A DNA stretch of 40,494 nt. Origin: Brevundimonas halotolerans. GTDB taxonomy: Bacteria; Pseudomonadota; Alphaproteobacteria; Caulobacterales; Caulobacteraceae. The notes beneath the pieces were generated by a model. The model made no database searches. It worked only from the letters and a program-made list of their open reading frames with translations, and was not told the origin of the DNA. Below, piece by piece: positions 16,801-25,389 of the stretch. Position 1 is the stretch's first letter. Every line of letters begins with the position of its first letter. The DNA is taken from positions 1 through 40,494 of the forward strand of contig NZ_QTTA01000009.1 in assembly GCF_003730275.1 (NCBI RefSeq). Direction: 5' to 3'. Position numbers and translations under genes: made by a program.

Positions 16801-16872
16801 AACCGCCGGGCGAACAGGCATGCCTGGGCGGTTCCAGAACCCAGTGCGTCCACCCTCCGGACTTTTCAGTCC
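16801..16872 (+). promoter_or_regulatory. Structured leader upstream of rpmI
   Basis: AACCGCC (16801-16807) pairs with GGCGGTT (16827-16833) and encloses the 12-base palindrome CAGGCATGCCTG (16815-16826). A second hairpin GGACT-TTTC-AGTCC lies at 16859-16872, 20 bases before the ribosome site AAGGA (16891-16895). A ribosomal-protein leader bound by L20 is a reasonable guess by analogy with other bacteria; nothing here proves it. Confidence 0.4.
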
Positions 16873-16902
16873 TAAGACCGGTCGCCGAAAAAGGAATGGA
16901 AA

Positions 16903-17100
16903 ATGCCGAAACTGAAGACGAAGTCGGGCGCCAAAAAGCGCTTCAAATTCACTGCGAGCGGCAAGGTCAAGGCCGGTGTGGCAGGCAAGCGTCACCGCTT
17001 GATCAGCCATAACTCCAAGTACATCCGCCAGAACCGCGGCACCTCGGTCATGGCCGACGCCGACGCCAAGAAGATCAAGTCCTACATGCCCTACGCCTAG
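16903..17100 (+). CDS. rpmI: 50S ribosomal protein L35
   Basis: The 65-residue basic protein begins [15 protein letters not shown] and contains [11 protein letters not shown] and [10 protein letters not shown], the standard L35 sequence. It is a component of the large ribosomal subunit. AAGGA stands seven bases before the ATG. It is followed after 114 bases by rplT, its usual partner, and both are separated from infC by a polymerase gene on the opposite strand, which breaks the common infC-rpmI-rplT operon. Confidence 0.98.
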   Translation: MPKLKTKSGAKKRFKFTASGKVKAGVAGKRHRLISHNSKYIRQNRGTSVMADADAKKIKSYMPYA

Positions 17101-17188
17101 GCGTAGCCGCACAGACCGACTGACTTCATCGCATCGAACGAATTTGAACAGAGGCCCTCAAGCAGCAAGCGACCGCGTCGCGCGCGCT

Positions 17189-17207
17189 AGGGCCCTTCCG
17201 AAGGAAG
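17189..17207 (+). promoter_or_regulatory. Hairpin sequestering the rplT ribosome-binding site
   Basis: CTTCC (17195-17199) pairs with GGAAG (17203-17207) over a GAA loop. The right arm is part of the Shine-Dalgarno AAGGAAG of rplT (ATG at 17215). The preceding AGGGCCCT (17189-17196) can also pair with GGCCCT at 17153-17158, so two exclusive folds are possible. This suggests translational control of rplT. Confidence 0.4.
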
Positions 17208-17214
17208 ATATATA

Positions 17215-17568
17215 ATGGCTCGCGTCAAAAGAGGCGTCGTCTCGCACGCCAAGCACAAGAAGGTTCTGAAACAGGCCAAGGGTTTCTACGGCCGTCGCAA
17301 GAACACCATCCGGACCGCCAAGGCCGCCGTCGACCGCGCCGGGCAATATGCCTACCGCGACCGCCGCACCAAGAAGCGCAACTTCCGCGCCCTGTGGATC
17401 CAGCGCATCAACGCCGCCGCCCGTCTGGAAGGCTTCACCTATTCGCAGTTCATGCACGGCCTGTCGAAGGCCGGCATCGAAATGGACCGCAAGGTTCTGT
17501 CCGCGATGGCCGCTGACGAAGCCGGCTTCAAGGCCGTGGCTGACAAGGTTCGCGCCGCCCTGGCCTGA
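17215..17568 (+). CDS. rplT: 50S ribosomal protein L20
   Basis: The 117-residue protein begins [30 protein letters not shown] and continues with [24 protein letters not shown]-like [10 protein letters not shown] and DRKVLSAMA, the full-length L20. It is an early assembly protein of the large subunit and, in bacteria studied, represses its own operon. Length and ends are standard. AAGGAAG precedes the ATG and is embedded in a hairpin. Confidence 0.98.
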   Translation: MARVKRGVVSHAKHKKVLKQAKGFYGRRKNTIRTAKAAVDRAGQYAYRDRRTKKRNFRALWIQRINAAARLEGFTYSQFMHGLSKAGIEMDRKVLSAMAADEAGFKAVADKVRAALA

Positions 17569-17594
17569 CCCTGTCACGCGTGACGATCTGACAG

Positions 17595-17626
17595 CGCCCG
17601 CCTCCTTTCAGGACGGCGGGCGTTTT
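17595..17626 (+). terminator. Rho-independent terminator of rpmI-rplT
   Basis: CGCCCGCC (17595-17602) pairs with GGCGGGCG (17615-17622) and is followed by TTTTC. The stem can extend inward through TCCT/AGGA with one bulged C. It lies 26 bases after the rplT stop. Confidence 0.85.
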
Positions 17627-17699
17627 CATGAGGCGAGGCCGTCACGCAACCGGAAGGGTCCGGTATCGTTTGAAGGGGACACCGAAACAGGAGTGTCCC

Positions 17700-17924
17700 A
17701 TGACCGTCGCCCGCGTCACCGAAATCACCTCGTCCTCGACCGTTAGCTTCGAGGACGCCATCAAGAAGGGCATTGCCCGCGCCGACGAAACGCTGGATCA
17801 GGTGCGCGGCGCCTGGGTCCAGGAACAGAAGGTCGTCGTCGACAGCGGCCAGATCACCGAATACCGGGTCAACCTGAAGATCACCTTCGTCCTCAAGGAC
17901 GGTGAATCAAGCCGCGTGGCTTAA
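17700..17924 (+). CDS. Dodecin family flavin-binding protein
   Basis: The 74-residue protein MTVARVTEITSSSTVSF... is a dodecin: SFEDAIKKGIARADETLDQVRGAWV forms the helix and following strand with the flavin-stacking tryptophan, and ITEYRVNLKITFVL is the last strand. Dodecins assemble as hollow dodecamers that store or buffer flavins in the cytoplasm. AGGAG lies at 17689-17693 before the ATG. A longer frame from 17628 adds a non-homologous extension. Its last 18 bases overlap the end of the histidine kinase gene on the other strand, so there is no terminator between them. Confidence 0.93.
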   Translation: MTVARVTEITSSSTVSFEDAIKKGIARADETLDQVRGAWVQEQKVVVDSGQITEYRVNLKITFVLKDGESSRVA

Positions 17925-19505
17925 GGGCACGCTCATGGCCCGACGGATGGCATCCAGCAGGACGTCGGGCTGAATGGGCTTGGAGACGACGGCGTTCATG
18001 CCGGCGGCCAGGTAGGTCCTGGCATCCGCGTCGTCGGCATTGGCCGTCAGCGCCAGAACCGGGACTGAGCCCTTGCCCTCGCCGAGCTGGCGGATGGCTC
18101 GTGTCGCCTCCACGCCATCCATCACCGGCATCTTGATGTCCATCAGGACCAGATCGAAGGCACGGTCGCGCACGGCCGCAAGCGCCTCGGCGCCGTTCTC
18201 GACGGCCTCAAAGCTGCAACCGAACATTTCCAGCAGCTTGCCGGCCAGGAAGCGATTGGTCGGGTGATCGTCGGCGACCAGTATGTGCAGGGTATCATGG
18301 GGGGTCGGTTCCGCCCGGGATTGGCCCGCCGTCAGGTCGTCGGGCGTGGCGGTGTCCAGTTCAATCCGGAAGCTGAAGCGAGCGCCGCCGAACGGCGAGG
18401 TTCCGGCCGAGATGGTCCCGCCCATGCGGTCGACGATCTGGCGACAGATGGCGAGGCCCAGACCGGCACCCGCCCCCTCGCGTCCTGCCTCGCCGGTGTT
18501 GAAGGGCTGGAAGACCTGATCGATCTTGTCCGCCGGGATCCCGGGGCCGCTATCCTCCACCGCGCCTTCGACCCTTATCCGGTCGCCGAACGGTGCGCCC
18601 TTCAGGGTGCAGCTGACCCGCCCGGACGGCGTGAATTTGAGCGCATTGCCGATCAGATTGTTCAACAGCTGCTTGAGCCGGATTTCGTCACACTGGACCC
18701 AGGTCGGGTTGTTCCCCTCACAGCGCACGTCCAGCGAAATGGCCTTCTCCTCGGCCCGGGCCTTCCACAGGGCCAGAAGGTCGTCGGCGACGGCGGTCAG
18801 GCTGACCGGAGACGGCTCCAGCGTCAGGATACCGGCATTGGCCCGCGACATGTCCAGCGCATCGGTCAACAGGCGCAGCAGGCTCTGTCCCGAATCGAGG
18901 ATGGTGCGGACGTGGGGCCGGAGATCCTCCTGCGTCAGCTTCCGCTCCATCAGGGCTGCCACCCCAAGGACCCCGTTGAGAGGGGTCCGGATCTCATGAC
19001 TCATCACGGCGAGGAATTCTGATTTGGCACGACTGGACGCCCGCGCTTCGGCTTCGGCCCGGCTCAGGTTCCGGGCCAGGGCCGCCATTTCATCGGCCCG
19101 GCGGCGGGCGAGGGCACTGGCGGCCTGCAGCACCTGCACGCCCGACCCGACCCCGCTGTAGCGGCCCTCTTCCGTGATGATGAAACCGCCCAGCAGACCG
19201 CCCAGCTCGGAATCGTTCAGGCTCTGGAACAGGGTGGCGGCGTCCATCGCGCCATCGAACACCAGCGGGCTGGCATCCATCAGCCACGAGACCGGCCTGC
19301 GTGCATAGAGGGCGCGTCCGAACTCGGCGGCCATCTTCAGGGTAAAGGCGTGGCGTTCGATCAGGCCGATGGGCCGCCCGTCCCCATCGACCACGCCGAT
19401 GGCCAGGGTGTTGGGCTCGGTCCGAAAGCGTTCGAACGCATCGGATCCGCAGACGTCGGGCCCGACCGGCTCGGCAATGACGCGATAGTCCCTGATCCGG
19501 GCCAT
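17907..19505 (-). CDS. Hybrid sensor histidine kinase/response regulator
   Basis: The 532-residue protein has no membrane segment. Residues 1-130 resemble a pair of CBS modules (TLAIGVVDGDGRPIGLIER ... PLVFDGAMDAATLFQ ... GGFIITEEGRYSGVGSG), a region known to me from cytosolic sensor proteins. A helix to about 160 leads to the HisKA domain with the phospho-acceptor His170 in SHEIRTPLNG, then the ATPase domain (N box NNLIGNALKF, GPGIPADKI, GAGLGLAI). A receiver domain follows with Asp456 in LVLMDIKMPVMDG and Lys in SKPIQ. A phosphotransfer domain is absent, so a separate Hpt protein is expected. Start at 19505 follows AGGAGC; a longer frame to 19745 overlaps pheS antisense. Confidence 0.93.
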   Translation of the reverse strand: MARIRDYRVIAEPVGPDVCGSDAFERFRTEPNTLAIGVVDGDGRPIGLIERHAFTLKMAAEFGRALYARRPVSWLMDASPLVFDGAMDAATLFQSLNDSELGGLLGGFIITEEGRYSGVGSGVQVLQAASALARRRADEMAALARNLSRAEAEARASSRAKSEFLAVMSHEIRTPLNGVLGVAALMERKLTQEDLRPHVRTILDSGQSLLRLLTDALDMSRANAGILTLEPSPVSLTAVADDLLALWKARAEEKAISLDVRCEGNNPTWVQCDEIRLKQLLNNLIGNALKFTPSGRVSCTLKGAPFGDRIRVEGAVEDSGPGIPADKIDQVFQPFNTGEAGREGAGAGLGLAICRQIVDRMGGTISAGTSPFGGARFSFRIELDTATPDDLTAGQSRAEPTPHDTLHILVADDHPTNRFLAGKLLEMFGCSFEAVENGAEALAAVRDRAFDLVLMDIKMPVMDGVEATRAIRQLGEGKGSVPVLALTANADDADARTYLAAGMNAVVSKPIQPDVLLDAIRRAMSVPLSHAA

Positions 19506-19727
19506 ACAGAACGCTCCTGACTTCCGGGCGCAGCCTTGGCGGCAATCCCTTAAGGATGGCTTTTTCGAATTCGAAGATTTTGCAACGAAATCATAGAGAT
19601 AAATCCGACTACGGACGTATTCTGCAGATTGGGATCGAGCGGGCCGCTCATGCCGGACACCCGGGACGGCGTCGCCGGTGCCTTTCGGGGTGACGAACGG
19701 CTTTCGTCTCGCTAGACGACGGGCGTC
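19506..19727. other. Divergent promoter region of the histidine kinase and pheS
   Basis: The gap contains an AT-rich patch at 19555-19620 likely to hold a promoter. No gene, tRNA or T-box-like leader is seen. No phenylalanine-codon leader peptide is obvious ahead of pheS. Confidence 0.4.
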
Positions 19728-20804
19728 ATGACAGACCTGAACCAACTGGAACTGGACCTGATCAACGCCATCGGCTCGGCCGAGGGTGTGCAGGCCCTCG
19801 AGGACCTTCGCGTCTCCGCCCTCGGCAAGGCCGGGTCGATCTCTGGCCTACTGAAAGGCCTCGGCGCCATGAGCCCGGATGAGCGCCGCACCGAGGGGCC
19901 GCGCATCAACGGCCTGCGCGACCGGGTGGCGGCGGCCCTGGCCGCCCGCAAGGCCGAGCTTGCGGCCGCAGAACTGGAGGCCCGGCTGAAGTCCGAGCAT
20001 CTGGACCTGACCCTGCCGCCCCGTCCGGCCCGGTCTGGCAGCGTCCACGCGACCCTGCAGGTCATGGACGAGATGGTGGCCCTGTTCGCCGACATGGGCT
20101 TCTCGGTGGCCGAAGGTCCGGACATCGAGGATGACTTCCATAACTTCACCGCCCTGAACTTTCCGCCCAAGCATCCGGCGCGGGAGATGCACGACACCTT
20201 CTTCCTCAGGCCCGACCCGGAAACGGGTGAGCGCAAGGTGCTGCGCACGCACACCAGCCCGGTGCAGATCCGGACCATGATGTCGACGACGCCCCCGATC
20301 CGGATCATCGCGCCGGGCCGCACCTTCCGAAAGGACTCCGACGCCACCCACACGCCGATGTTCCATCAGGTCGAGGGGCTGGTGATCGACCGCGACATCC
20401 ATATGGGCCACCTCAAGTGGACGCTGGAAACCTTCGTCGCCCGCTTCTTCGAGGTCGAGGGCATCGATGCGCGGTTCCGGCCGCACCACTTCCCCTTCAC
20501 CGAGCCCTCGGCCGAGATGGACATCCGCTGCGACCGCTCGGGCGGCGTGCTGAAGCTGAATGAGGGCGACAGCTGGATGGAGATCCTCGGCTGCGGCATG
20601 GTCCACCCCAATGTGCTGCGCACGTGCGGGATCGACCCGGATGAGTACCAGGGCTTTGCCTTCGGCATGGGCGTGGATCGCCTGGCCATGCTGAAGTACG
20701 GCATCCCTGACCTGCGTCCCATGTTCGAGGCCGACAGCCGCTGGCTGTCCCACTACGGCTTCTCCGCCTTTTCCGCGCCCAGCCCCGCCGCCGGGCTAAG
20801 CTGA
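19728..20804 (+). CDS. pheS: Phenylalanine-tRNA ligase alpha subunit
   Basis: The 358-residue protein is the catalytic class II subunit of the (alpha-beta)2 enzyme that charges tRNA-Phe. It has the N-terminal coiled-coil (residues 1-100), motif 2 ([20 protein letters not shown] with [10 protein letters not shown]), the phenylalanine pocket region [10 protein letters not shown], and motif 3 ([18 protein letters not shown]). Length is as usual for PheS. It leads a three-gene operon; an unrecognised gene follows 22 bases after its stop and pheT comes next. Confidence 0.98.
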   Translation: MTDLNQLELDLINAIGSAEGVQALEDLRVSALGKAGSISGLLKGLGAMSPDERRTEGPRINGLRDRVAAALAARKAELAAAELEARLKSEHLDLTLPPRPARSGSVHATLQVMDEMVALFADMGFSVAEGPDIEDDFHNFTALNFPPKHPAREMHDTFFLRPDPETGERKVLRTHTSPVQIRTMMSTTPPIRIIAPGRTFRKDSDATHTPMFHQVEGLVIDRDIHMGHLKWTLETFVARFFEVEGIDARFRPHHFPFTEPSAEMDIRCDRSGGVLKLNEGDSWMEILGCGMVHPNVLRTCGIDPDEYQGFAFGMGVDRLAMLKYGIPDLRPMFEADSRWLSHYGFSAFSAPSPAAGLS

Positions 20805-20826
20805 CCCCGTATCCAGGACCCGTCCC

Positions 20827-21279
20827 ATGAGCACTCCCCCCATCACCAATCCGGCCGGACACGAACTGGTTGAGCGCGACAGCTTCCAGAACGAGGCCAT
20901 CTGGCTGCCCGCCATGGGTGTCCAGCACCTGAATGCCGGCAAGTTCATGATCGAGGGCAAGACCTTCACCGACTGCCTGATCGAAGGGCCGGCGGTGCTG
21001 GGGATCGGCGACGGCGTGCAGTTCGACGGCTGCAACATGGGCTCGGCCACCGACGTCCGGACCCTGCTGCTGACGCCGCGCGGGTCGAAGGCTGCCGGCG
21101 TGATCGGGTTCAAGGACTGCCGTTTCCTCCGCTGCCGGTTCACGCAGATCGGCTTCACCGGACCGGAGGACGCGGTGGCGGAGATGGAGCGCGGCCTGCT
21201 GAGCGCGCGCGAGATCACCGACAAGGCGGCGCAGGCAGAGCTGAAGGCCAAGGCCGAGGCTGAGGGCAAGGCTTCGTGA
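20827..21279 (+). CDS. Unrecognised conserved-looking protein inside the pheST operon
   Basis: The 150-residue protein [11 protein letters not shown]... has no signal peptide and no family I recognise. The central part alternates short hydrophobic and cysteine-containing segments ([43 protein letters not shown]), spaced in a way that recalls a small right-handed beta-helix or pentapeptide-like repeat. The C-terminus is a charged helix ([12 protein letters not shown]). Its stop overlaps the pheT start (GTGA), so it is co-translated with pheT. The tight position suggests expression with the synthetase, though a role in charging is only a guess. Confidence 0.78.
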   Translation: MSTPPITNPAGHELVERDSFQNEAIWLPAMGVQHLNAGKFMIEGKTFTDCLIEGPAVLGIGDGVQFDGCNMGSATDVRTLLLTPRGSKAAGVIGFKDCRFLRCRFTQIGFTGPEDAVAEMERGLLSAREITDKAAQAELKAKAEAEGKAS

Positions 21280-23675
21280 AGTTCACCCTCTCCTGGCTGA
21301 AGGATCATCTGGATACGACGGCGGACGCCCGGGGCGTGGCCGAGGCCATGACCATGGCCGGGCTGGAGGTCGAGGAGGTCACCGATCCGACGGCGGCGCT
21401 GGCGCCCTTCACTGTGGCCCGGATCGTCTCGGCCGAGCGCCACCCCAATGCCGACCGCCTGCAGGTCTGTCAGGTCGAGACCGTGGATGGGCCAAAGGAG
21501 ATCGTCTGCGGCGCGCCGAACGCGCGGGCGGGACTGGTCACCATCTATGCGCCAATCGGGGCCTGGGTGCCCGGGCTGGGCGTGACCCTGGTCGAGAAGC
21601 CGGTGCGCGGCGTGGTCTCGAACGGCATGCTGTGCTCGGCCGCCGAGCTGGAGCTGCCGGGCGACAGCGACGGCATCCTCGACCTGCCCGCAGACCTCGC
21701 GGTCGGCACACCGGCGGCCGAGGTGTTCGGGGCCGAGCCGGTCATCGACTTTGAGGTCACCCCCAACCGCCCCGACTGGCTGGGCGTGGACGGCATCGCC
21801 CGGGATCTGGCGGCCGCCGGTCTGGGCCGGCTGAAGACCCCCGCCATCGTCCCCGTCGCGGGCCGTTTCGCCTGCCCGGTTTCGATCCGGCTGGAGGCGC
21901 CTGGCCTGTGCCCGGTCTTTGCCGGACGGGTGATCCGCGGCGTCACCAACGGCCCCTCGCCCGAGTGGCTGCAGCGGCGGCTGGCGGCCATTGGCCTGCG
22001 CTCCATCAACCGGCTGGTCGATGTGACGAACCTGATCGCCTACGACCGAGCCCGGCCGCTGCACGTCTATGACCTCGCCAGCCTGAAGGGCGGGGCGGTG
22101 GTCGCGCGGGGCGGGACCGACGGCGAGACCGTGGCCGCGCTGGACGGCAAGACCTATGCGGCCGCCCCAGACATCTGCGTCATCGCCGACGACGACGGCG
22201 GACGGGCCATCGGCCTCGGCGGCGTCATGGGCGGCGAGACCACCGGCTGCTCGGACGCAACGACCGACGTCTTCCTCGAGAGCGCCTGGTTCGACCCGTT
22301 GGCCACGGCCCAGACCGGGCGGACCCTGGGCATCAGCTCGGACGCCCAGTACCGCTTTGCCCGCCGGGTCGACCCCGGCACAGTGGTGCCCGGCATCGAG
22401 CTGGCCACCCGGATGATCCTCGACCTGTGCGGCGGCGAGCCGTCCGAGGTCGTGGTCGCGGGCGAAGCCCCGGCCGCGCCGACAGCCTTTGCCTTTGACC
22501 CGGCCCGCGTCGGGCGGCTGACCGGGCTGGACGTCAGCCCCGAGCGCACGGCCGAGGTGCTGACCGCGCTCGGCTTTGCCGTCGAGACCGGCGACCGCTG
22601 GACCGTGACCCCGCCCAGCTGGCGCGCCGATGCCCATGGCCCCGCCGATCTGATCGAGGAGGTGGCGCGGATCGTCGGCTATGACGCCCTGCCGTCCACC
22701 CCCCTGCCGGATCTGGGAGCCCCCAGCGCCGGCCTGCTGTCGCCGCTGCAGGCCCGGGCGCGCCGGGCCCGCCGCGCGCTGGCCGCCCTGGGCTATGCCG
22801 AGGCGGTCACCTGGTCCTTCACCAGCCAGGACATCGCCCGGGCCTTTGGCGGCGGGGACGACCGGCTGCGGGTCGAGAACCCGATCGCCCAGGGGCTCGA
22901 CTGCATGCGGCCCTCGATCCTGCCGAACCTGATCCAGGCGGCGGCGCGCAATGCCGACCGGGGCCACCCCGATGTGGCCCTGTTCGAGATCGGGCCGGTC
23001 TATCGCGACGACAGCCCGACCGGTCAGCGGACGGCCATCACGGTGGTCGTGGCCCCCCATGCCGCCCGTCACTGGAGCGGCGCGGGCGAAGACCCGCTGT
23101 TCCAGCTGAAGGGCGACCTGATGCGACTGCTGACCCTGCTGGGCGCCCCGGCGGGCCTGCAGACGGTGCAGGACCCCGAGCGGGCCCCTACCGACGGCTG
23201 GTGGCATCCGGGCCGTTCGGCGCGGGTGCAGCTGGGCCCCAAGGCCCTCATCGCCCAGTTCGGCGCCCTGCATCCGGCGACGTTGAAGACGCTGGACGCC
23301 GAAAGCCCGATGCTGGGCTTTGAGCTGATCCTCGAGGCCCTGCCGGAACCGCGCGGGGCGAAGACCAAGTCGCGCGGCCCGGCCAATCTGTCGACCCTGA
23401 TGCCGCTCAGCCGCGACTTTGCCTTTGTGGTCGAGGACCGGATTCCCGCAGGCGATCTGGTCCGGGCGGTGCAGGGGGCCGACAAGGCCCGGATCACCGA
23501 GGTCGCCGTCTTTGACGTCTATCGCGGCAAGGGCGTCGAGCCGGGCTTCAAGTCGGTGGCGCTGGAGGTCACCCTCCAGCCCGATCAGGCGACCCTGACC
23601 GAGGCCGAGATCGAGGCCCTGTCGGCGAAGATCTTGGCGGCGGCGCAAAAGCTGGGCGCCGCGCTGCGCGCCTGA
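21276..23675 (+). CDS. pheT: Phenylalanine-tRNA ligase beta subunit
   Basis: The 799-residue protein has all PheT parts in order: the N-terminal EMAP/tRNA-binding domain ([20 protein letters not shown] ... VCGAPNA), the B3/B4 domain with editing function ([19 protein letters not shown] ... INRLVDVTN), the B5 domain ([10 protein letters not shown] ... [12 protein letters not shown]), the catalytic-like core and the C-terminal FDX-ACB anticodon-binding domain ([20 protein letters not shown]). It starts with GTG at 21276, overlapping the preceding stop. No truncation or frameshift is seen. Confidence 0.97.
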   Translation: MKFTLSWLKDHLDTTADARGVAEAMTMAGLEVEEVTDPTAALAPFTVARIVSAERHPNADRLQVCQVETVDGPKEIVCGAPNARAGLVTIYAPIGAWVPGLGVTLVEKPVRGVVSNGMLCSAAELELPGDSDGILDLPADLAVGTPAAEVFGAEPVIDFEVTPNRPDWLGVDGIARDLAAAGLGRLKTPAIVPVAGRFACPVSIRLEAPGLCPVFAGRVIRGVTNGPSPEWLQRRLAAIGLRSINRLVDVTNLIAYDRARPLHVYDLASLKGGAVVARGGTDGETVAALDGKTYAAAPDICVIADDDGGRAIGLGGVMGGETTGCSDATTDVFLESAWFDPLATAQTGRTLGISSDAQYRFARRVDPGTVVPGIELATRMILDLCGGEPSEVVVAGEAPAAPTAFAFDPARVGRLTGLDVSPERTAEVLTALGFAVETGDRWTVTPPSWRADAHGPADLIEEVARIVGYDALPSTPLPDLGAPSAGLLSPLQARARRARRALAALGYAEAVTWSFTSQDIARAFGGGDDRLRVENPIAQGLDCMRPSILPNLIQAAARNADRGHPDVALFEIGPVYRDDSPTGQRTAITVVVAPHAARHWSGAGEDPLFQLKGDLMRLLTLLGAPAGLQTVQDPERAPTDGWWHPGRSARVQLGPKALIAQFGALHPATLKTLDAESPMLGFELILEALPEPRGAKTKSRGPANLSTLMPLSRDFAFVVEDRIPAGDLVRAVQGADKARITEVAVFDVYRGKGVEPGFKSVALEVTLQPDQATLTEAEIEALSAKILAAAQKLGAALRA

Positions 23676-23696
23676 CCGGCGTATGGCAATGTCCCG

Positions 23697-23723
23697 TTAA
23701 CCTTGCCGCCGCAAGTCTGACTC
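23697..23723 (+). promoter_or_regulatory. CtrA half-site and CcrM methylation site before eipA
   Basis: TTAACC (23697-23702) is a CtrA-type half-site and GACTC (23719-23723) is a GANTC site for CcrM methylation. Both lie in the 95-base gap between pheT and eipA. The Brucella homologue of eipA is reported to be CtrA-regulated, which makes the sites worth noting; a full TTAA-N7-TTAA is not present. Confidence 0.35.
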
Positions 23724-23770
23724 AATACCGCGACAGGGTGCACGCCTGTCGCTGCCTGAGGAGATTCGCC

Positions 23771-24400
23771 ATGGACCGTCGCAAGCTGATCCTGACCGGC
23801 CTTGCCGCCGCCACCCCGCTGGCGGCCGGCTCGCTGTCGGGCTGTGCCACCTCCCAGCCGGGGCAGGGCCCGACCGGGCCCAGCTATCCGATCCGATCGG
23901 ACCAGCAGGCGCCCGCCTATACCGCCGAGGAACTGGTGGCCGTCGGCTCGCGCGAGCTGGGCATCGCCGCCGAGGCCATGGGCGGGGCGATCGAACGCAT
24001 CTTTGCCGATCAGGGCGACCGCCCGACCGCCTATATCGCGGGCGAGGAGGGGGCCGGGGCCATGGGCATCGGCGTCCGATACGGGCGCGGGGCGCTGCAT
24101 ATGAAGGACCTCAGCGCTTCACAGGAAATCTTCTGGCAGGGCATTTCGATCGGCTGGGACGTCGGCGGCAATGCCAGCCGCGTCTTTACCCTGATCTATG
24201 GGCTGTACTATCCCGACATGATCTATCGCCGCTATCCGGGGGTCGAGGGGTCGGCCTATCTGATCGGCGGCCTCGGCGTGAACTACCAGCAGGCCGACGG
24301 CATCATCCTGGCCCCCGTGCGCACCGGCGTCGGCCTGCGCCTCGGCGCCAATGTCGGCACCATGGCCTACAGCCGCCAGCGGAACCTGCTGCCGTTCTAG
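23771..24400 (+). CDS. eipA: EipA family envelope integrity protein (DUF1134)
   Basis: The 209-residue protein begins MDRRKLILTGLAAA and carries a lipobox-like LSGC (Cys28). The body is DUF1134: EAMGGAIERIFADQGDRPTAYI, GVRYGRGALHMKD, WQGISIGWDVGGNASRVFTLIYGL and GLGVNYQQADGIILAPVRTGVGLRLGANVGTM. EipA of Brucella is a small periplasmic beta-barrel needed for envelope stress resistance and functionally tied to O-polysaccharide. GAGGAG (23758-23763) fixes the start; an upstream ATG at 23738 would spoil the signal. The last 282 bases are overlapped antisense by the next frame. Confidence 0.92.
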   Translation: MDRRKLILTGLAAATPLAAGSLSGCATSQPGQGPTGPSYPIRSDQQAPAYTAEELVAVGSRELGIAAEAMGGAIERIFADQGDRPTAYIAGEEGAGAMGIGVRYGRGALHMKDLSASQEIFWQGISIGWDVGGNASRVFTLIYGLYYPDMIYRRYPGVEGSAYLIGGLGVNYQQADGIILAPVRTGVGLRLGANVGTMAYSRQRNLLPF

Positions 24401-25087
24401 GGGTGGGGTAGTCGCGCGGGTCTGCGCAAAAATACCGTCTGAACCGTCTGAATGGTCTGACTTGCCGGCCAACGACCGGGCCATGGCCTGGATCTCGGCG
24501 ACCTGGGCTTCGAGGGCGTCCATGAGGGGGTTGGGTTTCGCCTGCGGTACTGCCCCCTCCACCCCAGCGCTGCGCGCTGCGGTCCCCCTCCCCCGATGGG
24601 GGAGGAAAGCCGGTTTCCGGGCCATGTCCAGCAGGGTGCGGTGCAGGCGCAGCCAGCGGCCGGCTTCGGTGGCGTGGCCTTTCAGGATGGCGCGGTTGAG
24701 GCGGATCAGGGCGTGGGCGGCCATGTCGGCATAGTCGGGCAGGCCCTGTTCCATCTCGGCGTCCAGATCGACCGGTTCGGGTTCCGGCTGGTCCTGACGG
24801 CGCCAGCCTTCGGAGGCGGCGCGGTTGCGCAGGGTTGAGACGCGCATGCCGTAGCGGTCGCAGACGACGGCGGCCGACTCGCCCGCCAGATAGTCGGCCC
24901 GGGCGCGGGCCCAGGTCTCGTCCGAGGCGCGGTGATGGCCGGAGCGGGACGGGGCCTCGCGCTCGGCGAAGATGCCGGCGCACTCCTCGTCGATCGAGGC
25001 GCGGTCGGGGTCGTATGCAGGATCGTGTCCGGGCCAGTCGTTGGGCCAGTAGCCCTGATCGGTGGGGTTGGGGGCGTGCGGGTCCAT
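24119..25087 (-). CDS. HTH-containing hypothetical protein with probable aberrant C-terminus
   Basis: The frame encodes 322 residues. A good ribosome site (GGAGG, five bases upstream) supports the start MDPHAPNPTDQGYW. Residues about 60-100 (WARARADYLAGESAAVVCDRYG ... LRNRAASEGWRR) look like a helix-turn-helix of the terminase-small-subunit or transposase-like sort. Residues 155-180 (LPHRGRGTAARSAG) are encoded by a REP-like repeat at 24551-24605. Up to about residue 228 (SDGSDGIFAQTRATT) the protein looks real; beyond that it runs 282 bases antisense through eipA and looks like shadow sequence. A one-base shift would stop it near 24397. A frameshift or lost stop is therefore likely; the true gene probably ends near 24400. 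Confidence 0.6.
   Translation of the reverse strand: MDPHAPNPTDQGYWPNDWPGHDPAYDPDRASIDEECAGIFAEREAPSRSGHHRASDETWARARADYLAGESAAVVCDRYGMRVSTLRNRAASEGWRRQDQPEPEPVDLDAEMEQGLPDYADMAAHALIRLNRAILKGHATEAGRWLRLHRTLLDMARKPAFLPHRGRGTAARSAGVEGAVPQAKPNPLMDALEAQVAEIQAMARSLAGKSDHSDGSDGIFAQTRATTPPLERQQVPLAAVGHGADIGAEAQADAGAHGGQDDAVGLLVVHAEAADQIGRPLDPRIAAIDHVGIVQPIDQGKDAAGIAADVPADRNALPEDFL
24551..24605. repeat. GC-rich REP-like palindromic repeat inside a coding frame
   Basis: Two hairpins lie side by side: CAGCGC/GCGCTG (24565-24570 with 24574-24579) and CCTCCCCC/GGGGGAGG (24587-24594 with 24598-24605). The layout is that of dispersed palindromic elements of Caulobacterales genomes. It is read in frame by the minus-strand hypothetical gene. 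Confidence 0.6.
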
Positions 25088-25217
25088 GGGGTCCTCCCTG
25101 TCTTCAACCGGCCAGTGTGCGGGGGCGGCGAGGTGACGCGGGAAGAATGACGGTCGCGGCGGGCAGGGTGTTGGAAAGGCGAGGGTTTGTTGCCGGAGAT
25201 GTGCGGGTTGGGGGGCC

Positions 25218-25380
25218 TAGCTGCGCATTCCTTCTCCCCTTGCGGGAGAAGGTGAGCCGCGGAGTGGCCCGGATGAGGGGGCCGGTGGGGAGAGAATTGA
25301 CGCGGCCCGGTTAGGCTCAACCCTCCCCCTCATCCGTCAGGCTCCGCCTGACACCTTCTCCCCCGGTGGGGAGAAGGGCC
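25218..25380. repeat. Inverted pair of REP-like palindromic elements
   Basis: The first element has CCTTCTCCC (25230-25238) pairing with GGGAGAAGG (25244-25252) and continues to GGATGAGGGGG. The second is its inverted copy: CCCCCTCATCCG (25324-25335), the hairpin GTCAGGC/GCCTGAC (25336-25352) and CCTTCTCCCC/GGGGAGAAGG (25354-25377). They fill most of the 302-base gap 25088-25389, in which no gene is seen, and could end transcripts from the epimerase operon. Confidence 0.7.
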
Positions 25381-25389
25381 CGGTGGGGC

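Noticed and set aside
19506..19727. T-box or leader-peptide attenuator before pheS
   Set aside because: No specifier loop, no terminator/antiterminator pair and no Phe-rich leader frame are seen.
20796..23648. 950-residue open frame antisense to pheT and its neighbour
   Set aside because: It is wholly explained by the plus-strand genes; no ribosome site and no homology that I recognise.
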